A stretch of 64,000 nucleotides of DNA. It comes from Modicisalibacter luteus DSM 23508. Its GTDB lineage: Bacteria; Pseudomonadota; Gammaproteobacteria; Pseudomonadales; Halomonadaceae. Each line of letters starts with the position of its first letter. Position 1 is the first letter of the stretch. The DNA is taken from positions 341,666 through 405,665 of the forward strand of contig NZ_KB899991.1 in NCBI RefSeq assembly GCF_000378505.1, in the 5' to 3' direction. The position numbers and the translations under genes were made by a program. The notes under the pieces were generated by a model. That model did not search any database and was not told where the DNA came from. It worked only from the letters and a program-made list of their open reading frames with translations. Below are positions 26,238 to 34,620 of the stretch, in pieces.

Positions 26238-26654
26238 TTATTGCCAATCTTCGAGAGCAGCCATCCTGGCATTCAGTTTTGCTCGCTCGGCTAAGGCGTT
26301 ATTACTAGCTTGGCGATGCTTGGCAACTTCTTCCGTGGTAAAAGGAATAAAGTTGTTCACCGGCGTTTTATGCTTCAGCACCCAGTTGAGTACTGCAGCG
26401 GTCTGCCGATCCGTTAAAGGGGAATTGGCCACGCCAGGAGCCCTGATCAGATAGGGCCGTCCTCCCTTTACGCCAAGGTAACGGTGGGCCTGATTCAATG
26501 CAGGTATGGTGCCCACGTTGACGTTAGCACTGTTTCCGTGACATCCCCGACAGCTCATCTGGTAAAGCGAGTAGGCGCCTTTGGGCCAGGGGCCTATCGT
26601 TTCCGGAGGAACGTCGCCGGCCATGCCGGTGAGTTCGGCGGCTGTCGGAGTCAA
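26238..26654 (-). CDS. c-type cytochrome-like protein without visible signal peptide (aau operon)
   Basis: 138 residues by the TTG start that overlaps the upstream cytochrome stop (TTGA). One CxxCH haem motif is present, in QMSCRGCHG near residue 34, and a likely axial Met or His lies in the middle part. There is no N-terminal hydrophobic signal, yet covalent haem attachment normally occurs in the periplasm. Either translation continues from the preceding gene by frameshifting to give a dihaem protein, or the start is misjudged, or an old frameshift split one gene. In the aau cluster of Alcaligenes faecalis a gene of unknown function follows the small monohaem cytochrome; this may be its counterpart (from memory). 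Confidence 0.6.
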   Translation of the reverse strand: MTPTAAELTGMAGDVPPETIGPWPKGAYSLYQMSCRGCHGNSANVNVGTIPALNQAHRYLGVKGGRPYLIRAPGVANSPLTDRQTAAVLNWVLKHKTPVNNFIPFTTEEVAKHRQASNNALAERAKLNARMAALEDWQ

Positions 26655-27136
26655 AGCTTTTTTAGTTGAGTTAGCGCCTCTTCTCGCAGCGAGTGGACCT
26701 GTAATGGCGTCACCGACTTTTCGGTCAGCCTCGCCACCTCTTCGGCAGAGAACTCCTCGATATCAAGGTTGGGATCACCCGGCAGGGTTTCGGTAATGTA
26801 ATTAAGCAGCGATGCCAACTGCGCATTATCGAACCGCGCCCAAGGCGGCATAACACCGCTATAGGTTTGCTGGGAAACCGTGATCGAGCCCATCATGCCA
26901 TGACGAATGACATTTGCCAGATAATGCCTGCCCGAGTCGATCTCACTCCAGGCTGCGAGGCGTGAACCAAGCGGAGGGTAAACACCAGGTACACCTTCCC
27001 CATTGGCTTGGTGACAGGCTGCGCAGTTCTGTTGATATAGAGTAGCGCCTTCGAGATGACTACTGTCGGCAGCTATGGCGCTGCCGACAGTCAAACTACT
27101 CAGCATGATCACACCAATCACTGAGCTGATTCGCAT
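26651..27136 (-). CDS. periplasmic monohaem c-type cytochrome (aau orf-2 type)
   Basis: 161 residues from the ATG at 27136, which overlaps the aauA stop (TAATG). A signal peptide (ISSVIGVIMLSSLTVGSAIA) ends near A-DSS. The CxxCH motif NCAACHQANGEGVPGVYPPLG is typical of class I cytochromes, and the VMPPWARFDNAQL motif supplies the axial Met. It probably accepts electrons from aromatic amine dehydrogenase directly or via a blue copper protein encoded elsewhere; no azurin or amicyanin gene is in the window. Confidence 0.88.
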   Translation of the reverse strand: MRISSVIGVIMLSSLTVGSAIAADSSHLEGATLYQQNCAACHQANGEGVPGVYPPLGSRLAAWSEIDSGRHYLANVIRHGMMGSITVSQQTYSGVMPPWARFDNAQLASLLNYITETLPGDPNLDIEEFSAEEVARLTEKSVTPLQVHSLREEALTQLKKL

Positions 27137-27660
27137 TACGCCTCCCCGATCACTACAGCGCTGGAACAGTGATACATCATGTCCGGTGCGCCATAACACC
27201 AAATGATGTCATTGTTCTTTTGGGCACGGTAGGCAGGCAGTTCGCCTTCTAGCCCCAGACAGGCACAACGGCCACAGCTACCCTTACCGCAACAGTCACG
27301 GTAGGAAATCAGGTAATGTTTGCCGTCGACAGGGTTAAGGCAAGTGCCGACCCATGATGTGGGAGCCGGCGAGGTTCCGGGCGGGCAGCTGCTGGGCGTG
27401 CCGCCGCAGCAGCTACACACATAGCCGTCAATAGCACAGTAACGCCAATAGTTGCACTGTGTATCATCATCATCTTGAGTGTCCTGCGCACCGCTTTCTG
27501 CTGCGCGAGCCTTACCTCCGCTTCGGTCTATCGGCAATAACGGCAGCACGGCGCTACCCATGACTATAGTGCCGGTCCAGCTCAGAAAATGCCGGCGGGA
27601 CAAACCATTGGCTAGGAAACGTGAGGCTCTCTCCACCAGGGTATCGAAATCGAGCGTCAT
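27136..27660 (-). CDS. aauA: aromatic amine dehydrogenase small subunit, TTQ-bearing
   Basis: 174-residue precursor. A twin-arginine signal is clear (LSRRHFLSW then a hydrophobic stretch). The mature part is extremely Cys-rich (RYCAIDGYVCSCCGG, DCCGKGSCGRCAC), as expected for the six disulfides of this subunit. The two tryptophans that form tryptophan tryptophylquinone are Trp103 (TSWVGTC) and Trp154 (DIIWCYG), 51 residues apart as in known enzymes; Asp122 (YRDCCG) sits 19 after the first Trp, the catalytic Asp position, and Asp78 fits the TTQ-biogenesis Asp. It oxidises primary amines to aldehydes and ammonia in the periplasm. Cluster layout favours aau over mau. Confidence 0.93.
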   Translation of the reverse strand: MTLDFDTLVERASRFLANGLSRRHFLSWTGTIVMGSAVLPLLPIDRSGGKARAAESGAQDTQDDDDTQCNYWRYCAIDGYVCSCCGGTPSSCPPGTSPAPTSWVGTCLNPVDGKHYLISYRDCCGKGSCGRCACLGLEGELPAYRAQKNNDIIWCYGAPDMMYHCSSAVVIGEA

Positions 27661-27708
27661 AATTGGCTCCTTTCTTGATTATTGTCCTTGTACTTACCAG
27701 TGTGGCGG

Positions 27709-28353
27709 TCACGCATGCGACTGTTTCGGGCCGGCAGTGGCATCTACAGCATCGATGGGCGCCGTAGCCTCGTTGCCCAGATAATCCTGAAGGCTTTTAA
27801 CGCCGCTATCGCGAGCAATGACAAGGCTTTCGAGGTGTTCCCGGCTATTGACCAGCCCTTTGGCTTGCAGTGTGCCCTCTGGCCCAACGAGAACGGCGTA
27901 GGGTACCTTACCGACCTGCATGCCACGGCCGACACGACTGTCGTTGATAAAGCGCCCCGGCAGGCCGGACAACCGTGAGAACAGGGATCGGGCGATGGAA
28001 TGCTCTTCGTCGCTGACCACAACAAGTTCCAGACGCTCCTGTTGGCTAAATGTACCGGCCAAAGGGGCTATGCGCTTGCAGAGTGGGCATCCTTCGGCCA
28101 CAAACAAGAGCAAGGTTCCCCGGGTACCTTTCGGGATTTGGCCTAGTACGACACGTTCAGATGAGCGCCAGTCCTCGACCTCGTAAAAAGGGATAGGGTC
28201 TCCTGCCTGGGGCCCGTTATCGGCCACCATGGCGCCAACGCCCGGCATGCGTTCGTGTAGTAATCCAATTTGCCTTGCCAGGGCAAACAGAACCACAGCC
28301 AACAGGATAATGATGAACCAGGCCAAGGTGAGCGCGATTGCTATCAGACTCAT
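27709..28353 (-). CDS. aauD: AauD/MauD thioredoxin-like protein for small-subunit maturation
   Basis: 214 residues with an N-terminal membrane anchor (LTLAWFIIILLAVVLFAL) and a thioredoxin-like domain containing the redox motif EGCPLCKR, the CPxC of MauD proteins. It is thought to form the many disulfides of the small subunit in the periplasm, and in methylotrophs its loss prevents small-subunit accumulation. It lies 11 bases after aauE and 48 bases before aauA on the same strand. Confidence 0.9.
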   Translation of the reverse strand: MSLIAIALTLAWFIIILLAVVLFALARQIGLLHERMPGVGAMVADNGPQAGDPIPFYEVEDWRSSERVVLGQIPKGTRGTLLLFVAEGCPLCKRIAPLAGTFSQQERLELVVVSDEEHSIARSLFSRLSGLPGRFINDSRVGRGMQVGKVPYAVLVGPEGTLQAKGLVNSREHLESLVIARDSGVKSLQDYLGNEATAPIDAVDATAGPKQSHA

Positions 28354-28364
28354 GAGTACTGTCC

Positions 28365-28925
28365 TTATTTTATTTTGTCAGTTGAGAGCGAGTCCTGGGA
28401 GATCTGAAGTATGCGGTGGCTCGCAATTAACAGGAGTAAGCTCTGATACAGCAGTAGCCCAGTAATCCCCGTCGCCAGCCCCAGAAGTAAGGAACCACTC
28501 GTGGCATGACTAGTTAGTGGCGCCAGCAGTACCAAGAGGCCACTCAGACATACGTTCTCTGTTACCTTTCCCCAAGAAAGGTCGCGATTAATGCCACCTA
28601 CCCCACAGCCACAGTTGATTTGCTTACGTCCGCGAACCAGGTTGACGGCCATGGCGCTGGCAAAGAGCAGGAGGAGCCCTACTGCCATCCAGACCAGGAT
28701 GGGTCCTGCTGCAGTCGCGGAGACACTCAATAAGCCCATGCCGAGGATGACTTCGCATCCTGGCAACCAACGCCCCAGCGTCATGCTGATCTGTTCAGGA
28801 AGGATGTTGTAATTCGCTACGACAGCACCGAACTCTTCGCGCTGCTGCCATTTCGCCAGCCCCGCCTGGAGAAACAATAAGCCAACGAACCCTACGATGG
28901 CATGAGCAAGTATCAGCTGCCACAT
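28365..28925 (-). CDS. aauE: AauE/MauE membrane protein for amine dehydrogenase maturation
   Basis: 186 residues with four or five hydrophobic segments, the MauE/DoxX-like fold. Characteristic features are the N-terminal LAHAIVGFVGLLFLQAGLAKW and the QINCGCGVGG Cys pair near the middle, which may take electrons from or give them to AauD. Required with MauD/AauD for small-subunit folding. It begins 11 bases after aauB and ends 11 bases before aauD. Confidence 0.88.
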   Translation of the reverse strand: MWQLILAHAIVGFVGLLFLQAGLAKWQQREEFGAVVANYNILPEQISMTLGRWLPGCEVILGMGLLSVSATAAGPILVWMAVGLLLLFASAMAVNLVRGRKQINCGCGVGGINRDLSWGKVTENVCLSGLLVLLAPLTSHATSGSLLLGLATGITGLLLYQSLLLLIASHRILQISQDSLSTDKIK

Positions 28926-28936
28926 GGTTGGCTCCT

Positions 28937-30091
28937 CTAGCGGTTGGGCGTGTAAAGCACAAGCGGAGTCATACCGAGCTCGCCGATGGTATGCTGCAAT
29001 TCACCACTCTGAGCATCATAAACCGCCAGTGTCCCTTCCCCACTTAGGGTATATAGCTGCGTATCCCGATCCTGGCTCACAGCGACTGCGCTATAGTCAG
29101 CATCGAGTTCTATGACGCGGTTACGCTCGCCCGTATTGGCATCGAATACCCAAACTTGGTTGCCCGCATCTTTATGGGTCCATTCACCACCCTCATGCAT
29201 GAGGAAATAAAGCTCTTCATGGGCCGGGTTGTAAGCTAGAGGAATCCAGCCACCAGGACGCCAGCCTTGTGAATCGCTTTCCAGTGACCAGGTATTGGCG
29301 ATACCAGGCAGGTCACTACTCAGATCCGCTTCATAAACGTTCCCCGAGTAGGAAACAAAAAATACTTTATCGGCTTCTCGGTCAGCAGCCGCGTGTTCGA
29401 AGACGGGATCTGTTTCAGGGTCAAAAAAGGGCTGGGTCCGCTGAATGTCGGCCTTAAGGGTATCATCAAAGGAAACGGATGCCAGGCTGCCATCGGGACA
29501 GAGCATGGCGAATCGGCTTTCGCCGGAAGGATAAACGTGAGAACAGCCCGGGACACTGATCTCGCCCATATATTTGGAATTATTGGGATCGATAACACTG
29601 ACCGTCGTGGCCGGGGTAGAATTGAAGGAGAGAAGATAGCGATCGCTATCAGTTACGGCAAAATTGGGCCGTTTAGATACCACCAGAAAGCGCCCCTCTG
29701 GCAGCGGAATCTCCTCTTGGGGTGCAAGCGTCTCGTGATCATAGACGGTTACCATGTCACTCCGCTCACCGCGGGTAATGCGAGAATAGTAGGTTTCCGC
29801 TATCCAGAATTTGGCCTCCTTGTCGCTGAAGGCAAGGTTGGCTTGATAACCGGCATCAACCATCCCTAAAACCTCGCCTTTATCACCATCAACGACAAAG
29901 GCTTGGGTCGTTGTCAGATTAGGGAAGTCGGGATCATAGACCCACACATGGTGAGGATCTGGCTTGGGCATGGTCTTGACGATATCACCGGACTCGATTT
30001 CTACCCCTGAAGCAGTTGCGGCCATTCCCATGGTGATGCAACCCGCCATGACCCCTCGCAGCGCGAAGGGCACCTTATGTAAGTGAGGCAT
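28937..30091 (-). CDS. aauB: aromatic amine dehydrogenase large subunit
   Basis: 384 residues, a length typical of MauB/AauB. A signal peptide (MPHLHKVPFALRGVMAGCITMGMAA) precedes a mature part starting near SGVEIE. The sequence shows the repeated beta-propeller pattern of the family, for example HHVWVYDPDFPNLTTTQAFV at the start and AVSQDRDTQLYTLSGEGTLAVYD near the end. It forms the structural subunit of the periplasmic heterotetramer with AauA. First gene of the operon, with AGGAG before the ATG and a 20-bp palindrome 31 bases upstream. Confidence 0.9.
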   Translation of the reverse strand: MPHLHKVPFALRGVMAGCITMGMAATASGVEIESGDIVKTMPKPDPHHVWVYDPDFPNLTTTQAFVVDGDKGEVLGMVDAGYQANLAFSDKEAKFWIAETYYSRITRGERSDMVTVYDHETLAPQEEIPLPEGRFLVVSKRPNFAVTDSDRYLLSFNSTPATTVSVIDPNNSKYMGEISVPGCSHVYPSGESRFAMLCPDGSLASVSFDDTLKADIQRTQPFFDPETDPVFEHAAADREADKVFFVSYSGNVYEADLSSDLPGIANTWSLESDSQGWRPGGWIPLAYNPAHEELYFLMHEGGEWTHKDAGNQVWVFDANTGERNRVIELDADYSAVAVSQDRDTQLYTLSGEGTLAVYDAQSGELQHTIGELGMTPLVLYTPNR

Positions 30092-30121
30092 GAATCAGGC
30101 TCCTAATTATTTTTGTTCAAC

Positions 30122-30141
30122 GATGACAGTGGACTGTCATC
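30122..30141. promoter_or_regulatory. 20-bp palindrome upstream of aauB (candidate operator)
   Basis: GATGACAGTGGACTGTCATC has 9-base arms that pair perfectly around a GG centre. It lies 31 bases upstream of the aauB start in the presumed promoter region. No regulator gene is adjacent. The remaining bases 30142-30459 hold no gene I can recognise. Confidence 0.5.
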
Positions 30142-30459
30142 TACTAACGATAGCAGCTGAGAGAATAATGTGGTGGTAGCCGGCTACTACATTTTAAAAA
30201 AGCCTTGCCGGAACTGAAGCATGACGAGATCAAGCTACATCGCCACCGGTAAGAACGCGAGAGCTTCTCCTGGACGATTGTCCAACGGTTTATTGTGCAC
30301 GGTTTCGCGGGCATATGTGTCCCATCTAGGGCCTTCGGTGCGTCGCAAGGGGCATGAATGTGGTTTTAGTCGCACTTCCACAGGCAGCTCCGCGTTATCT
30401 AGCTGTGGCTATCGGGTGCGAAACAACCCGAGCGCATCAACGGTTCGAGTGGGAGCATG

Positions 30460-31869
30460 TCATATCAGCGTATGATTCCCAGGGGCTCTATCACTCCATG
30501 AATTTTCTATTGCGATTGCAAGAGAGAGCAGTTTGGATTCACCGTTCGAAGGACACATGAGCTGATACCCTATCGGGAGTTCACCCGCTTGGCGCGGCAC
30601 AGGCAGCGTAGCTGCGCAGAGTCCCAAGTAATTGGCTGGTTGTGTGTTGCGAGTCATGTTGATGGCTTGCCGGTACCCTTCCTCGGGATCTAGGAGGTCA
30701 GCCACTGGCGGGGCGACACCGGCGACGGTGGGACTGATCCAAGCATCGATATTACCGAATAGAGAAGCCACTTCCATCATGCTCGCTTGCCTTCGAGCCT
30801 CCAAGGCGAGAAGGTCAACGGCTCGTGTGTTCAGTCCTGCGGCGGTGCGTCTAGCGATTACCGAATCCATGATGTGCTTGTTGGCTTCGAATCGATCCTC
30901 GCCTAGCGTAGTTAGCAGATGCACGGGCATACTGAGCGGGAAATAGTGTTCCCGCTCCGCTGCCTGAGGAACGGGTATGGGAGCGAAGCTAACTCCCGCA
31001 TTTCGGAGTTCGTCGTTTACTGACGCCACCGACCTTTCCACCTCTGGCGCCAGGCCATCAAAAAAATACTGGGTCGGCTTTCCCAAGCGCACTTGAGTCA
31101 GCGATGCGGCAAGAATTTCACCTTGGTGACTACCGTGCAAGAGCCGTGTCAGCTCTGCATAGGCCTGCGCAGCGTCGTGCGCCGTGCGCGTCAACAGGCC
31201 AATGGTGTCTAGGTTAGGCGCTAGGGGAAACACTCCTTGGGTAGGCCAAAGGCCAAAGCTGGTCTTCAAGCCAAAGACGCCGCAGAGCGCTGCGGGAATC
31301 CTCACCGACCCTCCTGTATCGGTGCCTATGGCCAGCGCGCACAAGCCAGCCGCTACAGCAACGCCAGCCCCGGAGCTGGAGCCGCCGGGCAAACGATGAA
31401 CCTCAAGGTCGCAGGGGTTCCAGGGCGTGCCCCGAGGTTGAGATACCCCGGTGATGCCATAAGCGAACTCCACCATTTTCGTCTTGCCGAGAATGACGCA
31501 GCCGGCCTGTCGCAAGGCGCGAATAAACGGCCCTTCCTGTGGATCGGCAATGTCGGATATATCGACTTGGGAACCTGCCGTCAGCGGCATCCCCTTGACG
31601 GTGAAGAGGTCCTTAACGCTTACCGGAAGCCCCATTAAGGGGCCAAGGTCCGTGCCCGCCTCACGCAGTTGGTCCATAGCGCGTGCCGTGGCAAGGGCCT
31701 CGTCTACAGCGACGTATTCAAACGCTCCGAGCTGCTTATCGAGTGCTTGTATGCGTTCTAGGTAGCCACGGGTTGCTTGTTCGGAAGTAAGATCGCCAGA
31801 ACGAAAGGACGCCGCAAATGCCTGGATTCCCCCTACATTCAAAACGGGATCGACTGACAGTTTCGACAT
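30460..31869 (-). CDS. amidase-signature hydrolase divergent from an amino-acid-type ABC transporter
   Basis: 469 residues from the ATG at 31869; the frame opens earlier at a GTG but without support. Catalytic features: Lys86 (VSVKD), GGSSSGAG for the cis-Ser, and DTGGSVRIPAALCG for the nucleophile. Long stretches resemble the amidase at 60044-61459 (shared AFAASFRSGDLTSEQA / GFAAALRGGEITSEAA-type start and LDTIGLLTR), so the two are likely paralogues. Divergent from the binding-protein gene with a shared 178-bp promoter region, suggesting co-regulated import and hydrolysis of an amide (inference). Confidence 0.86.
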   Translation of the reverse strand: MSKLSVDPVLNVGGIQAFAASFRSGDLTSEQATRGYLERIQALDKQLGAFEYVAVDEALATARAMDQLREAGTDLGPLMGLPVSVKDLFTVKGMPLTAGSQVDISDIADPQEGPFIRALRQAGCVILGKTKMVEFAYGITGVSQPRGTPWNPCDLEVHRLPGGSSSGAGVAVAAGLCALAIGTDTGGSVRIPAALCGVFGLKTSFGLWPTQGVFPLAPNLDTIGLLTRTAHDAAQAYAELTRLLHGSHQGEILAASLTQVRLGKPTQYFFDGLAPEVERSVASVNDELRNAGVSFAPIPVPQAAEREHYFPLSMPVHLLTTLGEDRFEANKHIMDSVIARRTAAGLNTRAVDLLALEARRQASMMEVASLFGNIDAWISPTVAGVAPPVADLLDPEEGYRQAINMTRNTQPANYLGLCAATLPVPRQAGELPIGYQLMCPSNGESKLLSLAIAIENSWSDRAPGNHTLI

Positions 31870-31961
31870 GGCATGGCCTCGCTGCTTGGAGTTGGAAGGC
31901 GCCTGACACACTGCAATTGTTACGGTTTACATTAGAGGATTTCCTATGGCTAAGGAATGAT

Positions 31962-31990
31962 TTGACCATAATTGTTCAACAATCTATGTT
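31962..31990 (+). promoter_or_regulatory. sigma-70-type promoter with palindrome in the spacer, for the ABC transporter operon
   Basis: TTGACC (31962-31967) and TATGTT (31985-31990) are separated by 17 bases. The spacer contains ATTGTTCAACAAT (31971-31983), a dyad with 6-base arms. A repressor bound there would block RNA polymerase; the GntR protein encoded at 34621 is the obvious candidate (inference). Confidence 0.55.
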
Positions 31991-32047
31991 GAAAAGAGAA
32001 TCGCTGATTTAAAACAAACACAAAATATAAACAGCAAGGAATCAAAG

Positions 32048-32896
32048 ATGGTTATAAAACAGAAGTTTGCTCCCATCCTAGCAGGGATTGGCCTAGCAAT
32101 GGCGGCTGGTCTTTTTGTCCAACAATCGCAGGCGGCAACTGATTACAACACGATTGAGCCGGGAACACTCACGATCGGCTCGGACATGACCTACCCACCC
32201 TACATTTACCTGGAGAACGGTCAGCCTGTCGGCTTCGAGATCGAATTCATGAATGCCGTCGCCAAGCACATGGGGCTGGAACCGGAGTTCGTGGATACCC
32301 GATTCGCCCAACTGATTGTCGGACTTCGCTCAAACCGTTTTGATGTCATTGCCTCGCTGCTTTACATCACGCCCGAACGGGCCGATGTGATCGATTATGT
32401 TCCCCATACCCAAACTGGCTCATCCATTCTTGTCGCCAGTGATAGCGCTGCCGAGCCGAAGCGCCCCGAGGATCTTTGTGGGATGCGTGTCAGCTCGATC
32501 CAGGGCGCATCTTGGATCCCCAAGCTCACGAAAGTCTCAGAAGAACACTGCCTGCCCAACGACCAGCAGGCCATCGATATCCGGGAATTCTCCACCGCGC
32601 CTGAGGCGACCCAGGCAGTGCTCGCGAATGGCGTGGATGCGCAATTCGCCGACGCTGCCGTAGCCAAGCTGGCAGTCGAGAAGACCGGGGATGCCCTCAA
32701 GATCACTTCCGAGTCACTTATCTATCCTATTGCCGTTGGGCTTGGGATTAGCAAAAACCAGCAGGCCCTCAAGGAAGGCATCGAGACAGCTATCGAGGAA
32801 ATGAAGCGCACGGGTGAATATCAGGACATCCTCGACAAGTACAACCTCAGCAAACCCAATCCGCAGGATGTCGAAGCAGCGCTTGCCGATAACTGA
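32048..32896 (+). CDS. periplasmic amino-acid-type ABC substrate-binding protein (SBP family 3)
   Basis: 282 residues. A signal peptide (LAGIGLAMAAGLFVQQSQA) precedes a mature domain with the family-3 signature GSDMTYPPYIYLENGQPVGFEIE and the later SLLYITPERADVIDY. These proteins bind polar amino acids or opine-like compounds. It is followed by a hairpin and then the fused permease-ATPase, and is divergent from an amidase gene. The ligand is probably an amino-acid-like amide or ureide given the neighbours (inference). Confidence 0.9.
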   Translation: MVIKQKFAPILAGIGLAMAAGLFVQQSQAATDYNTIEPGTLTIGSDMTYPPYIYLENGQPVGFEIEFMNAVAKHMGLEPEFVDTRFAQLIVGLRSNRFDVIASLLYITPERADVIDYVPHTQTGSSILVASDSAAEPKRPEDLCGMRVSSIQGASWIPKLTKVSEEHCLPNDQQAIDIREFSTAPEATQAVLANGVDAQFADAAVAKLAVEKTGDALKITSESLIYPIAVGLGISKNQQALKEGIETAIEEMKRTGEYQDILDKYNLSKPNPQDVEAALADN

Positions 32897-32921
32897 TCTT
32901 CTTCCATAGCAAGACGCTTAC

Positions 32922-32942
32922 GCCTCCAGCTCCGCTGGGGGC
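32922..32942 (+). terminator. hairpin between binding-protein and permease-ATPase genes
   Basis: GCCTCCAGC and GCTGGGGGC form a 9-bp stem (one G-U) with a 3-base loop. Such hairpins commonly protect binding-protein mRNA or attenuate downstream transcription, which gives excess binding protein. Confidence 0.45.
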
Positions 32943-32966
32943 TCCTTCCCATGCACGGTGGAACTC

Positions 32967-34520
32967 ATGACTTTCGATTGGGAGTATGCAGCAAGCCTTC
33001 TCTGGTATGCGCCTCTCTGGAAGGCCTCGCTAGTGGTCGTCGCCCTTAGCGTGCTGGCTTGGACAATTGCGGCTTGCCTGGGGTTTTTCCTCGCGCTGGC
33101 AAAGCTTTCCAGCTTGCCGCTACTGAAGCTGCCCGTCGCTGCCTATGTCTGGTTTTTCAGAAGCCTGCCTTTATTGGTACTGCTAATCTTTGTCTACAAC
33201 CTGCCGCTAGTCATGCCTTGGACCAGCGACTATCTGTCCAACCCCTTCGTTGCGGGCTTACTTGCGCTGGTACTTAGCGAGACAGCCTACATGGCCGAAA
33301 TCCATCGTGGCGGGCTGCTTTCGGTCCATTCTGGACAACGTGAAGCGGGCAAGGCTCTCGGTATCAGCTATTTCGGAATACAGCGATTAATCGTCGTCCC
33401 TCAAGCCATCAGAATCTCTCTACCCACCCTCTCCAACCAATTCATCACCATCGTCAAGCTCACTTCGCTCGTTTCGGTGATCTCGCTCGCTGAGATCCTG
33501 CTTGTAGGGCAACGGCTCTATACGCAAAATTTTAAGGTGCTGGAAACGATGCTCATGGTGTCGCTGTTTTACGTGCTTATCGTCACCCTGTTTGATAACG
33601 CGCTCAAGTTTGGCGAAAGACACCTGGATGTCTCCCGCCGAAAGACTCACCGCAATGCAATAAATAGCGAGCAGCTTGCCAGTCTATTGGTCCATCAACC
33701 CGCGCGAAAGGAAACTGGCCAAGATACCTCCGGTGAAGAACACGTTGAGGCAGTCATTGAAGCACGGGGAATTAACAAGCGCTTTGGAGAGATGCAGGTT
33801 CTCAAGGACGTATCCTTAAGCGTCAAGCGCGGGGAAACGGTATCCATTATTGGACCATCGGGCTCTGGCAAGACAACGTTCATCCGTACGCTAAATGGTC
33901 TGGAGGTACCTGATTCGGGGCGCATCACGCTAAACGGCGAAGTCTTCTTCTCCAGGGAACCCAACGAGCCAAAGAAGGAACAGCGGCTCCCCCGGCTAGC
34001 CCAGGTGGAAAAGGTCGGCATGGTGTTTCAGCAGTTCAATCTTTTTCCGCATCGTACCGCCTTGCAGAATGTCCTGCTGGGGCCACGTTACCACCGGCGC
34101 GGTAGTGCCAAACAGCTGGAGCTAGAAGCGCTGGAGATGCTGGACAAAGTTGGGTTACTGGTACACGCCCATAAGTACCCTCATCAGCTTTCCGGCGGCC
34201 AGCAGCAGCGTGTGGCCATTGCCCGCGCATTGGCGATGCGTCCGGCAGTGATGCTGTTCGATGAGCCAACCTCTGCGCTGGATCCCGAGTTGGTAGGAGA
34301 AGTACTAAAGACGATTGAGGATCTGGCACATGAAGGCATGACGTTGATCATCGTCACCCATGAGATGCAATTTGCACGGCGCATATCGGACAAGATCGTT
34401 TTTATGGAAGCCGGCAGTGTTCTTCATGCCGCCTCACCCCACGAGACGTTTGAGAATTGCAACGAGCCACGGGTCAGGCAGTTCCTACAGGAATTCAAAG
34501 CGCACGAGCCCACGCGCTGA
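32967..34520 (+). CDS. fused ABC permease and ATP-binding protein, polar amino acid type
   Basis: 517 residues from the ATG at 32967 (an in-frame GTG three codons earlier is possible; GGTGGA precedes the ATG). Residues about 1-225 are a HisM/GltK-type permease with five hydrophobic segments and the EAA loop REAGKALGISYFGIQRLIVVPQA. After a hydrophilic linker (about 225-260) comes a complete ATPase: Walker A GPSGSGKTT (about 298), Q-loop VFQQFNLFPH, signature LSGGQQQRVAIARAL (about 407) and Walker B MLFDEPTSALDP. Both halves are normally separate genes in this transporter family; the frame is continuous here. It works with the preceding binding protein. Confidence 0.9.
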   Translation: MTFDWEYAASLLWYAPLWKASLVVVALSVLAWTIAACLGFFLALAKLSSLPLLKLPVAAYVWFFRSLPLLVLLIFVYNLPLVMPWTSDYLSNPFVAGLLALVLSETAYMAEIHRGGLLSVHSGQREAGKALGISYFGIQRLIVVPQAIRISLPTLSNQFITIVKLTSLVSVISLAEILLVGQRLYTQNFKVLETMLMVSLFYVLIVTLFDNALKFGERHLDVSRRKTHRNAINSEQLASLLVHQPARKETGQDTSGEEHVEAVIEARGINKRFGEMQVLKDVSLSVKRGETVSIIGPSGSGKTTFIRTLNGLEVPDSGRITLNGEVFFSREPNEPKKEQRLPRLAQVEKVGMVFQQFNLFPHRTALQNVLLGPRYHRRGSAKQLELEALEMLDKVGLLVHAHKYPHQLSGGQQQRVAIARALAMRPAVMLFDEPTSALDPELVGEVLKTIEDLAHEGMTLIIVTHEMQFARRISDKIVFMEAGSVLHAASPHETFENCNEPRVRQFLQEFKAHEPTR

Positions 34521-34620
34521 TGGGGTATTCGCCGTGGTTTGAAGCCTACCGGAGCTCTCCGAATCACCGACCTTTCACCGGCGATTTGGCGAATGCACAG
34601 GGAAGCCTGAGGAAAACCGA

